DNA of 64,000 nt from Microtetraspora niveoalba (GTDB taxonomy: Bacteria > Actinomycetota > Actinomycetes > Streptosporangiales > Streptosporangiaceae), in NCBI RefSeq assembly GCF_001570405.1, contig NZ_BBYM01000006.1, positions 135,102 to 199,101 on the forward strand. Reading direction: 5' to 3'. A model generated the notes under the pieces. The model searched no databases. It saw nothing but the letters and a program-made list of their open reading frames with translations, and was not told the DNA's origin. How positions within the stretch are numbered: the stretch's first letter is position 1; each line of letters starts with the position of its first letter. Shown here one piece after another: positions 56,094 to 64,000 of the stretch. A program made the translations under genes and the position numbers.

Positions 56094-57055
56094 GGCCGCC
56101 GCCCCGTCGCCGGCTCAGGAGCCGGGGCCGATGCCGAGGGGGCCGGGGGCGTCGCGGGCGGGCGCGCGGCGATCTCGGCGACGAGGCGGTCGACGAACTC
56201 CTGCTGCTCCCGGTCGAGCCGGGCGAACCGCTCGGGGTCGGCCGCCGCGTAGCGGGTGTGCCAGTCGGACCGGCGGGCCCGGTCGATCTCCTCCGGCGAC
56301 CGCGTGTCGTCCCCCTTGCTGTGCGGGCCGATGCGGTGGGTGACGAACTCGGCGACCAGCGGCGACGGCTCGGACCGCACGGCGGCGACGAGCGGGGCGA
56401 GCTCGGACCGGATCTCCTCCACGTCGGTGGAGGTCACCCGGTGGTGGCGCACGCCGAACGCGGCGGCCCGGGCGCCGATCGTGCCGGCGAGCTGCGCCGG
56501 CGTCGGCGTCGACTGCGCGATCCCGTTGTGCTCGACCACGACGAGGAGGGGGAGCCGCCACAGCGCGGCCATGTTCAGCGCCTCGTACACGGCGCCCTCG
56601 CCCCAGGTGCCGTCGCCGACGTACGCGCAGGCGAGCGCGCCGGAGCCGGCGAGCTTCAGTGCCACGCCGGTCGCCACGGGCAGGCTCTCACCCTGGACGC
56701 CCGTGGACAGGAAACGCCGGTGGTAGACGTGCTGGCTGCCGCCGACCCCGCCGCACAACGCGCCCTCGCGCCCCATGATCTCCGCGAGCAGTCCGTACGG
56801 CTCGGCGTGGCGGGCGAGGAAGTGCCCGTGGCCGCGGTGGTTGCTGAACACGAAGTCGTCGTCGAGGAGCAGCGGAGCCAGCGCGACGGGGATGTACTCC
56901 TGGCCCAGGCAGGTGTGCGTGGTGCCGCTGACGGCCCCCTGCTCGAACAGCCGGAGCAGCGCCAGCTCGAAGTGCCGGATGAGCAGCAGGGACCGGAGGT
57001 CCCGATCCGAGGGGGGCGGCCGCAGGCTCTGAGGAGATGCAGCGGTGACGATCAC
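56090..57055 (-). CDS. 2-oxoacid dehydrogenase E1 alpha subunit (thiamine diphosphate-dependent)
   Basis: 321 residues from GTG 57055, with AGGAG 9 bases upstream. LLIRHFELALLRLFEQGAV, HTCLGQEYIPVAL, FSNHRGHGHFLAR and the ThDP/Mg motif AYVGDGTWGEGAVYEAL...EHNG are intact. The HSKGDDTRSPEEI region matches the phosphorylation-loop position of E1alpha proteins. The C-terminus is Pro/Ala-rich. It is the first gene of an apparent six-gene operon with the beta-glucosidase. The promoter and a LacI-type operator lie 77-123 bases upstream. Confidence 0.9.
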   Translation of the reverse strand: MIVTAASPQSLRPPPSDRDLRSLLLIRHFELALLRLFEQGAVSGTTHTCLGQEYIPVALAPLLLDDDFVFSNHRGHGHFLARHAEPYGLLAEIMGREGALCGGVGGSQHVYHRRFLSTGVQGESLPVATGVALKLAGSGALACAYVGDGTWGEGAVYEALNMAALWRLPLLVVVEHNGIAQSTPTPAQLAGTIGARAAAFGVRHHRVTSTDVEEIRSELAPLVAAVRSEPSPLVAEFVTHRIGPHSKGDDTRSPEEIDRARRSDWHTRYAAADPERFARLDREQQEFVDRLVAEIAARPPATPPAPSASAPAPEPATGRRP

Positions 57056-57131
57056 GGGTGGTGCGCTCCTGGGCGTCGGCGATCGAAGACGGCGCTCAAC
57101 CGGGCAGGGGCCCGCACGGGCCGCACACGCT

Positions 57132-57145
57132 TGGGAGCGCTCCCA
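57132..57145. promoter_or_regulatory. CebR/LacI-type operator, E1-beta-glucosidase operon
   Basis: TGGGAGCGCTCCCA is a perfect 14-bp palindrome identical to the CebR operator of Streptomyces, whose inducers are cellobiose and cellotriose. It sits 4 bases downstream of the predicted -10 box of the leftward promoter, so a bound repressor would cover the start site. Confidence 0.9.
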
Positions 57146-57149
57146 CCGG

Positions 57150-57178
57150 AGGGTAGATTCGCCGGAGATCGCTGTCAA
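57150..57178 (-). promoter_or_regulatory. Leftward promoter for the E1-beta-glucosidase operon
   Basis: TTGACA (complement of 57173-57178), 17-base spacer, TACCCT (complement of 57150-57155). Near-consensus vegetative promoter with a TANNNT -10 box. Confidence 0.75.
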
Positions 57179-57291
57179 TCCCCGCGGTCGGGTCGGGTGG
57201 CGGCCATTCAGGAATCCCGCACCGTGAAGTGCGGAAATGTCTGCACTTTTCGTATTAAGGCATCTATAACGGTCTGAAACATGCATGACAC

Positions 57292-57321
57292 TTGACGAAT
57301 CAAAGGCGTAATCTCTAGCCT
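57292..57321 (+). promoter_or_regulatory. Rightward promoter for the NRPS gene
   Basis: TTGACG (57292-57297), 18-base spacer, TAGCCT (57316-57321). The predicted start, near 57328, falls next to the second operator. Confidence 0.7.
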
Positions 57322-57330
57322 CCACTGCCG

Positions 57331-57344
57331 TGGGAGCGTTCCCA
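57331..57344. promoter_or_regulatory. CebR/LacI-type operator, NRPS promoter
   Basis: TGGGAGCGTTCCCA differs from the CebR consensus by one base in the centre. It lies 9 bases after the -10 box of the rightward promoter, a classic repression position. Confidence 0.85.
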
Positions 57345-57584
57345 CTCGAATTGCCGGCAGCCCGGGAACCGAACGCGAGCGGCAGCGACCTCCGTGCCCC
57401 GCCGATCCCGGCGCCGGCCGCATCACCATGGCTCCCGCCGGTGCGGCACCGCCGCCCGGCCGCCATGACGACTCCACCCGAACCACCGCGCGCGAACGCC
57501 GACCCGGCGGCGCCGGTCTCACCGCCGGCCCGCTTCGCGGCGTCCTCGCGGCCCGCCGACGGATCCGGTCGCAAGGGGAATGTC

Positions 57585-57626
57585 ATGCCAAGAACGCTGG
57601 AACCCGCCGAGGCGGCGGCACCATGA
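57585..57626 (+). CDS. 13-codon leader frame coupled to the NRPS start
   Basis: ATG 57585 is preceded by AAGGGGAA at 5 bases and encodes MPRTLEPAEAAAP. Its stop overlaps the NRPS ATG (ATGA). The NRPS start itself has a poor ribosome site, so initiation probably depends on this frame. The same frame is open back to 57330, so a longer product (up to 98 codons) is possible. Confidence 0.5.
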   Translation: MPRTLEPAEAAAP

Positions 57627-60600
57627 CGCGGACCGCCCTCTCACCGGCGAAGCGGGCGCTGCTCGCGCAGCGGCTCAACGCGGCGGGGGCCGCCGCCGTG
57701 ACGGTGCCGCCGCGCCCGGCCGGAACCCGCCCGCCGCTCTCCCACGCCCAGGAACGCCTCTGGTTCCTGGAGCAGTACGCCCCCGGCACCACCGCGTACA
57801 CCGTCGCGTTCGCCGTGCGGCTGGCGGGCGAGATCGACGAGGACGCCCTCGACCGGGCCCTCATCGAGGTCGCCCGCCGCCACGAGAGCCTCCGGACGAG
57901 GTTCGTCACCACCGACGACGGCACCCCCGAGATCGTCGTCGACGCGGAACCGGCCGTCGAGCTGCGGCTGTCGGACGACGCCGCCGCGGTGCGCGAGGAG
58001 CTGGACCGGCCCTTCGACCTGGAGACCGGCCCCCTGCTGCGCGCCCTCCTCGTCCGGCTCGGCCCGGCCGAGCACGCGCTGCTGCTCACGATGCACCACG
58101 CCGTCACCGACGGCTGGTCCTGCGACATCGTGATGGAGGAGCTCCTCGCCCTGCACAAGGCGTACCGGACCGGAACGGACGCCGGGCTGGCGCCCCCGCC
58201 GCTCCAGTACGGCGACTACGCGTCGTGGGAGCGGGGCCGCGCCCACGACGACGACATCCGCTACTGGCGGGACCGGCTGGCCGGGCTGCCGCCGCTGGAG
58301 TTGCCCACCGACCTGCCGCGCCCGCCCGAACAGGGCTGGGACGGCGCCGCGCACGGCCTCGAACTGGACCGCGAGCTCTGCGACGCGCTCGCCGAGCTGG
58401 GCCGCGCGCACGGCGCCACGCCGTACATGACGCTGCTCGCCGCGTTCCAGGTGCTGCTCTCCCGCCTCTCCGGCCAGCACGACTTCGCGGTCGGATCCCC
58501 CGTGTCCGGGCGCGAGCTGCCCGAGCTGGAACGCGTGGTCGGCCTCTTCGTCAACTCGCTGCCGATGCGGGCCGACCTGTCCGGCGACCCGGCGTTCACC
58601 GAGCTGCTCGCCCGCGTACGGGAGACCGCCCTCGACGCCTACGCGCACCAGGAGCTGCCCTTCGACCGGCTCGTCGGCGAGCTCGGCGTCGAGCGCGACG
58701 TCAGCAGGTCGCCGGTGTTCCAGGTGATGTTCGCGCTGCAGAACTACCGGTCGGCGCCGCTGCGGACCCAGGGCCTCGCCATGTCGGCGTACCCGATCGA
58801 GGTGTCCGCGAGCCGGTTCGACCTCGCCCTCTACCTCATGGACACCGGGGACGGGCTGCGCGGCAACCTCACGTACCGGACCGAGCTGTTCACGCCCGAG
58901 ACCATCCGGAGGACGGCCGCCTGCTTCGAGCGGCTGCTCCGGTCGATCGTCGCCGACCCCGGCGCGCGGACGTCCGAGCTGGAGATGGTCCCGCCGGAGG
59001 AGCTCCGCCGGGTGCTGGCCTTCGGCGCGGCCCCGCCCGCGCCGGAGCCCCGCACGCCGGACGGAACGCTGCTGCACGAGGTGATCGCCGCGCAGGCCGC
59101 GCGCACCCCCTCCGCCACGGCCGTCGTCTCCGGGGACGCCTCCCTCACGTACGCCGAGCTGGACCGGCGGGCCGAGCGGCTCGCCCGCCGCCTGCGCGGG
59201 CTCGGCGTGGGGCCGGACGACCGGGTCGGCATCTGCCTGGAGCAGTCCGCCGGTCTCGCGGTCGCCGTCCTCGGCGTGCTCAAGTCGGGCGCGGCCTACC
59301 TGCCGCTCGACCCCGAGCACCCGGCCGACCGGCTCGCGTACGTGCTGGGCGACGCCGGCGCCCGGATCGTGGTGACCGGCGGCGACCTCCGCGACCGGCT
59401 TCCGGCCGGCGTGACCCCCGTCCTCGTCGCCGCCGACGGGACCGGCGGCGACGCCGGGGAGGGGGCCGGGGAGGGGGTCGAGGGAAACGACGCGGCCGCC
59501 GTCCGGGGCGCTCCCGGCGACCTCGCGTACGTGATCTACACCTCCGGCACCACCGGCCGGCCCAAGGGGGTCGGGGTCCAGCACCACGAGGTCCTCGTCT
59601 ACATCGCGGGCGTCCGGGAACGGCTCGGCGTCGAGCCGGGCTCGTCGTTCGCCCTGCTGCAGTCGCTCGCCTTCGACTTCGGCGTGACGGTGTTCTACCT
59701 GTGCCTGATGACCGGCGGCACGCTGCACCTCGTCCCGTCCCGCACGGCCGGCCCCGAGCTGGCCGACGCGTTCCGCCGGGTCCCGATCGACTACCTCAAG
59801 ATCACCCCGTCGCATCTGGCCGCCCTGCTCGCCGACGCCGACCCCGCCGACCTGCTGCCCCGCAAGCTGCTCCTCCTCGGCGGGGAGGCCGCGCCGCGCG
59901 GCTGGGCCGCCGAGCTGGCCGCCCTGGGCAGGTGCCGGGTGGTCAACCACTACGGCCCCACCGAGGCGACCGTCGGCGTGACCACCCACGAGGTCGCCGC
60001 GCCGGTCCACCCGGCGCCACGGCCCCAGACCGGACGCGTGGACGGACGCGCGGGCGGCGGGACGGCCAGCCTGCCGATCGGGTCGCCGCTCCCCGGGGCG
60101 AGCGTCCACGTGCTCGACGAGCGGCTGCGCCCCGTCCCGGTCGGCGTCCCCGGCGAGATCCACCTCGGCGGGGAACGCCTGGCGCGTGGCTACCTCGGCC
60201 GGCCCGGCCTCACCGCCGACCGTTTCGTCCCCGACCCGTACGGCCCGCCAGGGGCGCGCATGTACCGGACCGGCGACCTCGGCAGGTGGCTGCCCTCCGG
60301 GGAGCTGGAGTTCCTCGGCCGCCGCGACCTCCAGGTGAAGATCCGCGGCTACCGGGTCGAGCTGGGCGAGGTGGAGTCGGTGCTCACGGAGCACCGGGAC
60401 GTGGCCCGGGCGGTCGTCGAAGCACGCGGGGAGCGGCTCGTCGCCTACCTCGTCGGCCACCCCGCCGCCGGTCCCGGCGGTTCCGCCGCCGGTCCGGCCG
60501 GCGCCGACGCCCCCGGGAGGCCCGGCGCGGCGGAGCTGCACGCCTGGCTGGCCGACCGGCTGCCCGCGTACATGATCCCGGCCGGATACGCGTGGCTGGA

Positions 60601-63280
60601 CGAGCTGCCGCTCAAATCCCACGGCAAGGTCGACCGCGCGCGGCTCCCCGAGATCCGCGCGGAGGTCCCGGCCGCCGCGTTCGCCGCCCCGGCGACCCCC
60701 GCCGAGGAGGCGGTCGCCGGCGTCTGGGCCGAGGTGCTCGACCTGGAGCGGGTGGGCGCCCTCGACGACTTCTTCGCGCTCGGCGGCCACTCGCTGCTGG
60801 CCATGCGGGTGGTCGCCCGGCTGCGCAGGGCGTACCCGGAGCGGACGGTCACGGTCCTCGACCTGTTCAAGCACCGGACGGTCCGCGCGCTGGCGCTGCT
60901 CCTCGAAACCGGGGACTCCGGCCCCCGCGCGCTGCTCCACCGGCTCACCCCGGCGCGGAAGGCCACGTCCACGCTCGTCTGCGTGCCGTACGGCGGGGGC
61001 AGCGCGGTGGTCTACCAGCCGCTCGCCGACGCCCTGCCCGCCGACTGGGCGCTGTACTCCGTCGCGGTGCCCGGCCACGAGCTGGGCGAGGAGGCCCGGC
61101 CGTTCGACGAGGTCGTCCGCGACTGCGTGGCCGAGATCGCCGAGATCACGGACCGCGACCCGGGGCCGCTCGTCCTCTACGGGCACTGCGGGCTCGGCGT
61201 CATGCTCGTCACCGAGATCGCCCGGCGGCTGGAGGCGGACGGGCGCCCGGTGGAGGCCGTCTACCTGGGCGGCATCTTCCCCTTCGCCCGCCCCGGCAGG
61301 GGGCTCGGCTGGCTCGGCGCGCTGATGGACCGGATGACCAGCGACCAGGGCAGGGTCAACGCCCTCACCGCGGCCGGGCTCGACGTCGAGGACCTCGGCC
61401 GCGACCAGATCCGGCTGATCGTGGAGAACCGCCGCCAGGGCACCCGCGAAGCCGAGCGGTACTTCACCCGGCTCTTCGAGGAGGAGGGCGGCCGGCTGGG
61501 CGCGCCGATCGTCTCGGTGGTCGGGGAGCGGGACCCGGCGGCCGAGTTCTACCAGGAGCGCTACCGCGAGTGGCACCGGATCACCGGCACGGCCGCCTGC
61601 GCGGTGATCGACGAGGCCGGGCACTTCTTCATGCGGTACCGCGCCGCCGAACTGGCCGAGATCGTCACCGGCACCCACGAGGCCATCGCCTCGGGCCGCA
61701 CCGCCGTGCTGGAGCGGTCACCGGACGGCGACGACGACCGGACGTGGTGGCTTGAGGGCGTGTCCCGCGAACCGGCGGAGCCGGCGGCCCCGTCCGGCGC
61801 CGCAGAAGCGGCCGAAGCGGCCGGGCCGGGTGATCCGGCCGGTGACCGGGGGGCGGCGCGGCGGCGGGGGCCGCGGCCCAGTATGCGGCGCTTCCTCCTG
61901 GTCGCGGCGGGACAGCTCGTCTCGATCACCGGTTCCGCGCTGACCGAGTTCGCCATCCCCATCTGGATCTATCTCACCACCGGGTCGCTCGCCCGGTTCG
62001 CGCTCTTCGCCGTGCTCGGCCTGGTGCCCGGGATGCTGGCCGCGCCGCTCGCCGGGGCCATCGTGGACCGGTACGACCGCAGGAAGGTCATGCTCGCCGG
62101 CGACGTGGGGGCGGGCGGCACCCAACTGGTGCTGGGGATCCTGCTCTGGACCGGCAACCTCCAGGTCTGGCACGTCTACCCCCTGCTGGTCGGCCTCTCC
62201 GTCGCGCTCACCTTCCAGCGCCTGGCGTACGGCTCGGCCATCCCGCAACTCGTGCCGAAACGGTTCCTCGGGCACGCCAACGGCGTCGTCCAGATGGTCA
62301 CCGGAACCGCGCAACTGGTCGTCCCGCTGATCGCCGTCGGCCTGATGTCGGCGATCGGGCTGGAGGGCATCCTCGCGATCGACGTCGCCAGCTACGCGCT
62401 GGCCACGCTGACCGTCCTCCTCGTCCGGTTCCCGTCGTCGATGGCGTGGCGGCGCCGGGAGAGTGTGCTGGCCGAGATGGCGGGCGGCATCCGGCACTCC
62501 TGGGGCAACCGGGGCTTCCGCGCGATGCTCGTCTACTTCGCGGTGCTGAACGTCTTCCTGTCCCCGCTGTTCCTGATGATCTCGCCGCTCGTGTTGTCGT
62601 TCGCGTCGCTGGCCGACGTGGGCCGGGTGTCGTTCGCCGGCGGCCTCGGCGTCTTCCTCGGCGGCCTGGCGATGACCGTGTGGGGCGGCCCCCGCCGGCG
62701 CCGGCTGCACGGCGTGCTCCTGGCGACGCTCGCGCTCGCGGTGTTCTGCCTGCTGACCGGGCTGCGCGCGGACCTGGTGACGATCGCGGCCGGAGCGTTC
62801 GGGATGTCGCTGTCGCTGACCCTGCTGAACGGCGTCTACGCCACGATCATCCAGGTCAAGGTGCCGCAGCGCTTCCACGGCCGGGTCATCGCGCTCAACA
62901 CACTGGTCGCCTGGTCCACGCTGCCGATCGGGTTCGGCCTGGTCGCGCCGTACGGCGCCTCGGTGTTCGAGCCGCTGCTCGCCCCGGACGGGCCGCTCGC
63001 GGGCACGGCCGGCCTGGTGCTCGGCACCGGCGCGGGACGCGGAATCGGCTTCATGTACGCCTGCTTCGGCCTGGCCATCGGCCTGATCGCGCTGGTCGCC
63101 ATGCGGACCCGGGTGCTGCGGCGGTTCGACGCCGAGGTCCCCGACGCCCTGCCGGACGACCTGGTCGGCTTCCAGGCGCTCGGCGACCGCGCCCGGCGCG
63201 GCACCGCCACTGCGCCCGCCCCCGATCCCGCCGGGTCCGGTTCCGGCGGCGCGCACGACGCCGAGGAGGTCCCCGCATGA
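57623..63280 (+). CDS. NRPS-MFS fusion: C-A-PCP-TE plus MFS transporter
   Basis: 1885 residues. Condensation domain (about 30-450) with HHAVTDG (His158, His159, Asp163). Adenylation domain (about 480-1000): LTYAEL, YTSGTTGRPKG from 639, NHYGPTEATV, YRTGD, KIRGYRVELGEVE. Pocket residues read by eye give DFTKLGHVGK, close to remembered aspartate codes. Carrier domain with Ser1057 (LGGHSLL). Thioesterase (about 1090-1345) with GHCGLG, i.e. Cys1189 in place of Ser, Asp1304 and His1334. An acidic/Ala linker leads to an MFS domain (about 1420-1830; VDRYDRRKVML is motif A) with 10-12 helices. The start was chosen at MTRTALSPAKRALLAQRL, the usual C-domain lead-in. It is coupled to the next gene by a 4-base overlap. 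Confidence 0.92.
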   Translation: MTRTALSPAKRALLAQRLNAAGAAAVTVPPRPAGTRPPLSHAQERLWFLEQYAPGTTAYTVAFAVRLAGEIDEDALDRALIEVARRHESLRTRFVTTDDGTPEIVVDAEPAVELRLSDDAAAVREELDRPFDLETGPLLRALLVRLGPAEHALLLTMHHAVTDGWSCDIVMEELLALHKAYRTGTDAGLAPPPLQYGDYASWERGRAHDDDIRYWRDRLAGLPPLELPTDLPRPPEQGWDGAAHGLELDRELCDALAELGRAHGATPYMTLLAAFQVLLSRLSGQHDFAVGSPVSGRELPELERVVGLFVNSLPMRADLSGDPAFTELLARVRETALDAYAHQELPFDRLVGELGVERDVSRSPVFQVMFALQNYRSAPLRTQGLAMSAYPIEVSASRFDLALYLMDTGDGLRGNLTYRTELFTPETIRRTAACFERLLRSIVADPGARTSELEMVPPEELRRVLAFGAAPPAPEPRTPDGTLLHEVIAAQAARTPSATAVVSGDASLTYAELDRRAERLARRLRGLGVGPDDRVGICLEQSAGLAVAVLGVLKSGAAYLPLDPEHPADRLAYVLGDAGARIVVTGGDLRDRLPAGVTPVLVAADGTGGDAGEGAGEGVEGNDAAAVRGAPGDLAYVIYTSGTTGRPKGVGVQHHEVLVYIAGVRERLGVEPGSSFALLQSLAFDFGVTVFYLCLMTGGTLHLVPSRTAGPELADAFRRVPIDYLKITPSHLAALLADADPADLLPRKLLLLGGEAAPRGWAAELAALGRCRVVNHYGPTEATVGVTTHEVAAPVHPAPRPQTGRVDGRAGGGTASLPIGSPLPGASVHVLDERLRPVPVGVPGEIHLGGERLARGYLGRPGLTADRFVPDPYGPPGARMYRTGDLGRWLPSGELEFLGRRDLQVKIRGYRVELGEVESVLTEHRDVARAVVEARGERLVAYLVGHPAAGPGGSAAGPAGADAPGRPGAAELHAWLADRLPAYMIPAGYAWLDELPLKSHGKVDRARLPEIRAEVPAAAFAAPATPAEEAVAGVWAEVLDLERVGALDDFFALGGHSLLAMRVVARLRRAYPERTVTVLDLFKHRTVRALALLLETGDSGPRALLHRLTPARKATSTLVCVPYGGGSAVVYQPLADALPADWALYSVAVPGHELGEEARPFDEVVRDCVAEIAEITDRDPGPLVLYGHCGLGVMLVTEIARRLEADGRPVEAVYLGGIFPFARPGRGLGWLGALMDRMTSDQGRVNALTAAGLDVEDLGRDQIRLIVENRRQGTREAERYFTRLFEEEGGRLGAPIVSVVGERDPAAEFYQERYREWHRITGTAACAVIDEAGHFFMRYRAAELAEIVTGTHEAIASGRTAVLERSPDGDDDRTWWLEGVSREPAEPAAPSGAAEAAEAAGPGDPAGDRGAARRRGPRPSMRRFLLVAAGQLVSITGSALTEFAIPIWIYLTTGSLARFALFAVLGLVPGMLAAPLAGAIVDRYDRRKVMLAGDVGAGGTQLVLGILLWTGNLQVWHVYPLLVGLSVALTFQRLAYGSAIPQLVPKRFLGHANGVVQMVTGTAQLVVPLIAVGLMSAIGLEGILAIDVASYALATLTVLLVRFPSSMAWRRRESVLAEMAGGIRHSWGNRGFRAMLVYFAVLNVFLSPLFLMISPLVLSFASLADVGRVSFAGGLGVFLGGLAMTVWGGPRRRRLHGVLLATLALAVFCLLTGLRADLVTIAAGAFGMSLSLTLLNGVYATIIQVKVPQRFHGRVIALNTLVAWSTLPIGFGLVAPYGASVFEPLLAPDGPLAGTAGLVLGTGAGRGIGFMYACFGLAIGLIALVAMRTRVLRRFDAEVPDALPDDLVGFQALGDRARRGTATAPAPDPAGSGSGGAHDAEEVPA

Positions 63281-64000
63281 CGGGCGCGACCGCGCACACC
63301 GTTCCCGGCCTGCTGCGCGTACGCGCCGGGCAGGAACCGGACGCCGTGGCGATGACCGTCGACGGCCACGGCTCGATGACGTTCGACGAGTGGGAGCGCC
63401 GCTCCACCCTCGTCGCGTACGGGCTGACCCGGCGCGGCGTCGCGCCCGGCGACCGGGTCGGGCTCCTCTTCGGCAGCCGCGACTGGATCGACTTCGCCGT
63501 GGCCTTCTGCGGGGTGCTCAAGGCGGGCGCGGTGGCCGTGCCGCTGTCGGACCGGCTCGCGCCCGCCGAGACGCGCTACATGCTCGACCACTGCGCCGCG
63601 TCCGCGGTGCTGCACGGACGCGACCTCGCCGCGCCGGGCGACGGCCGCTGGACGGCCGCCCCCGCCGACCTGGAGACGGGCCCGGCGGCCGGTGCGGCGG
63701 CGGGGACCGCCGAGCCGCCGGTCCGGCCGGGCGACCTGGCCCAGATCCTCTACACGTCGGGCACCACCGGGCGGCCCAAGGGGGTCGGCGCCTCCCACGC
63801 CAACCTGGCGTACGGATGCGTCACCCAGCCGAAGCGGCGCAGGTTCGCGCACTCGCGGCACCTGCTGCACGCCTTCCCGATCGGGACCAACGCCGGCCAG
63901 ACCATGCTGCTGAACGCCCTGGACGCGCGGCCCGCCGTGCTCACCCCCGCGAGGTTCACGCCGGGCCGGTTCGCCCGGCTGATCGAGACGTACCGGCCGG
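63277..64000 (+). CDS. AMP-dependent acyl/aryl ligase (3' end outside window)
   Basis: The first 241 residues are visible. AGGAGG lies 7 bases before ATG 63277, which overlaps the NRPS stop. FDEWERRSTLVAYGLTRRGV, WIDFAVAFCGVLKAGAVAVPL and ILYTSGTTGRPKGVGASH show the ANL superfamily N-terminal domain. The sequence looks like a stand-alone acyl-CoA or acyl-carrier ligase; the substrate pocket is mostly beyond the edge. It may activate the acyl partner condensed with the NRPS amino acid. Confidence 0.85.
   Translation, partial: MTGATAHTVPGLLRVRAGQEPDAVAMTVDGHGSMTFDEWERRSTLVAYGLTRRGVAPGDRVGLLFGSRDWIDFAVAFCGVLKAGAVAVPLSDRLAPAETRYMLDHCAASAVLHGRDLAAPGDGRWTAAPADLETGPAAGAAAGTAEPPVRPGDLAQILYTSGTTGRPKGVGASHANLAYGCVTQPKRRRFAHSRHLLHAFPIGTNAGQTMLLNALDARPAVLTPARFTPGRFARLIETYRP

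Larger units (their letters stand above)
57056..57622. other. Divergent control region between E1 operon and NRPS gene
   Basis: 567 bases with two complete promoters facing apart and two LacI/CebR-type operators (separate entries). The stretch between them (57220-57320) is markedly AT-rich. The NRPS leader from 57345 to 57584 is GC-rich and unstructured to the eye, and ends in a 13-codon frame coupled to the NRPS start. Confidence 0.75.

Noticed and set aside
57641-61678. A 1345-codon open frame antisense to the NRPS gene
   Set aside because: It is a GC-rich mirror frame of the NRPS. Composition is Arg/Gly/Val/Asp-biased without any domain, and the plus strand has unmistakable catalytic motifs.

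Overview
The window is GC-rich (well over 70 percent by eye), densely coded DNA with GTG starts, almost no non-coding space, TANNNT-type -10 boxes and several probable leaderless genes. This is typical of a filamentous actinomycete. The gene content (F420-type luciferase-like enzymes, HspR-type control of lon, a LacI/CebR-type operator, NRPS genes) fits Streptosporangiaceae or a relative, but the family-level placement is inference.

Layout. 1-4427 (minus): two receptor Ser/Thr kinases and a non-kinase membrane partner (cut by the left edge), all with a similar two-cysteine ectodomain. 4565-7902 (minus): the efeUOB iron uptake operon behind a DtxR/IdeR-like iron box. 8097-18168: mixed housekeeping and stress genes (serine hydrolase, small HTH protein, ABC-F ATPase, lipoprotein, zinc-ribbon protein, small-molecule kinase, two luciferase-like oxidoreductases, HhH protein, ECF sigma factor with a SnoaL-like tail). 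18381-20947 (minus): polar amino acid ABC importer. 21237-28101: HAD phosphatase, DinB-like protein, Nudix hydrolase, ArfB, alpha/beta hydrolase, FG-GAP lipoprotein, DHA2-type MFS pump.

28302-33932 (plus) is a compact five-gene cassette in the order STM4015-STM4014-STM4013-STM4012-STM4011: an LRR protein, an ATP-grasp protein, a sulfatase/phosphatase-fold hydrolase and two radical SAM enzymes. It looks like a complete modification system whose substrate I do not know. A DUF6745-like protein and a small partner lie convergent to it (34011-35677).

35966-43051: lon with a HAIR element, the metNIQ methionine importer preceded by a Met/Cys-rich short ORF, and an HtrA-type protease. 43173-50391: cydDC, a pentapeptide-repeat membrane protein, thioredoxin, and class II DAHP synthase.

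50480-64000 is the start of a specialised-metabolism locus. A divergent promoter region (57056-57622) carries two LacI/CebR-like operators, each placed at the predicted start of one of two opposing promoters. Leftward, an apparent operon encodes a 2-oxoacid dehydrogenase E1alpha/E1beta/E2, a GH1 beta-glucosidase, an aldose epimerase-like protein and a small-molecule kinase. Rightward, a 1885-residue protein fuses condensation, adenylation (code resembling aspartate), carrier and thioesterase domains (Cys nucleophile) to a complete MFS transporter. It is followed by a coupled AMP-dependent ligase cut by the right edge. The arrangement suggests a natural product whose synthesis, export and regulation are tied to cello-oligosaccharide sensing.

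No tRNA, rRNA, CRISPR array or insertion sequence was recognised.
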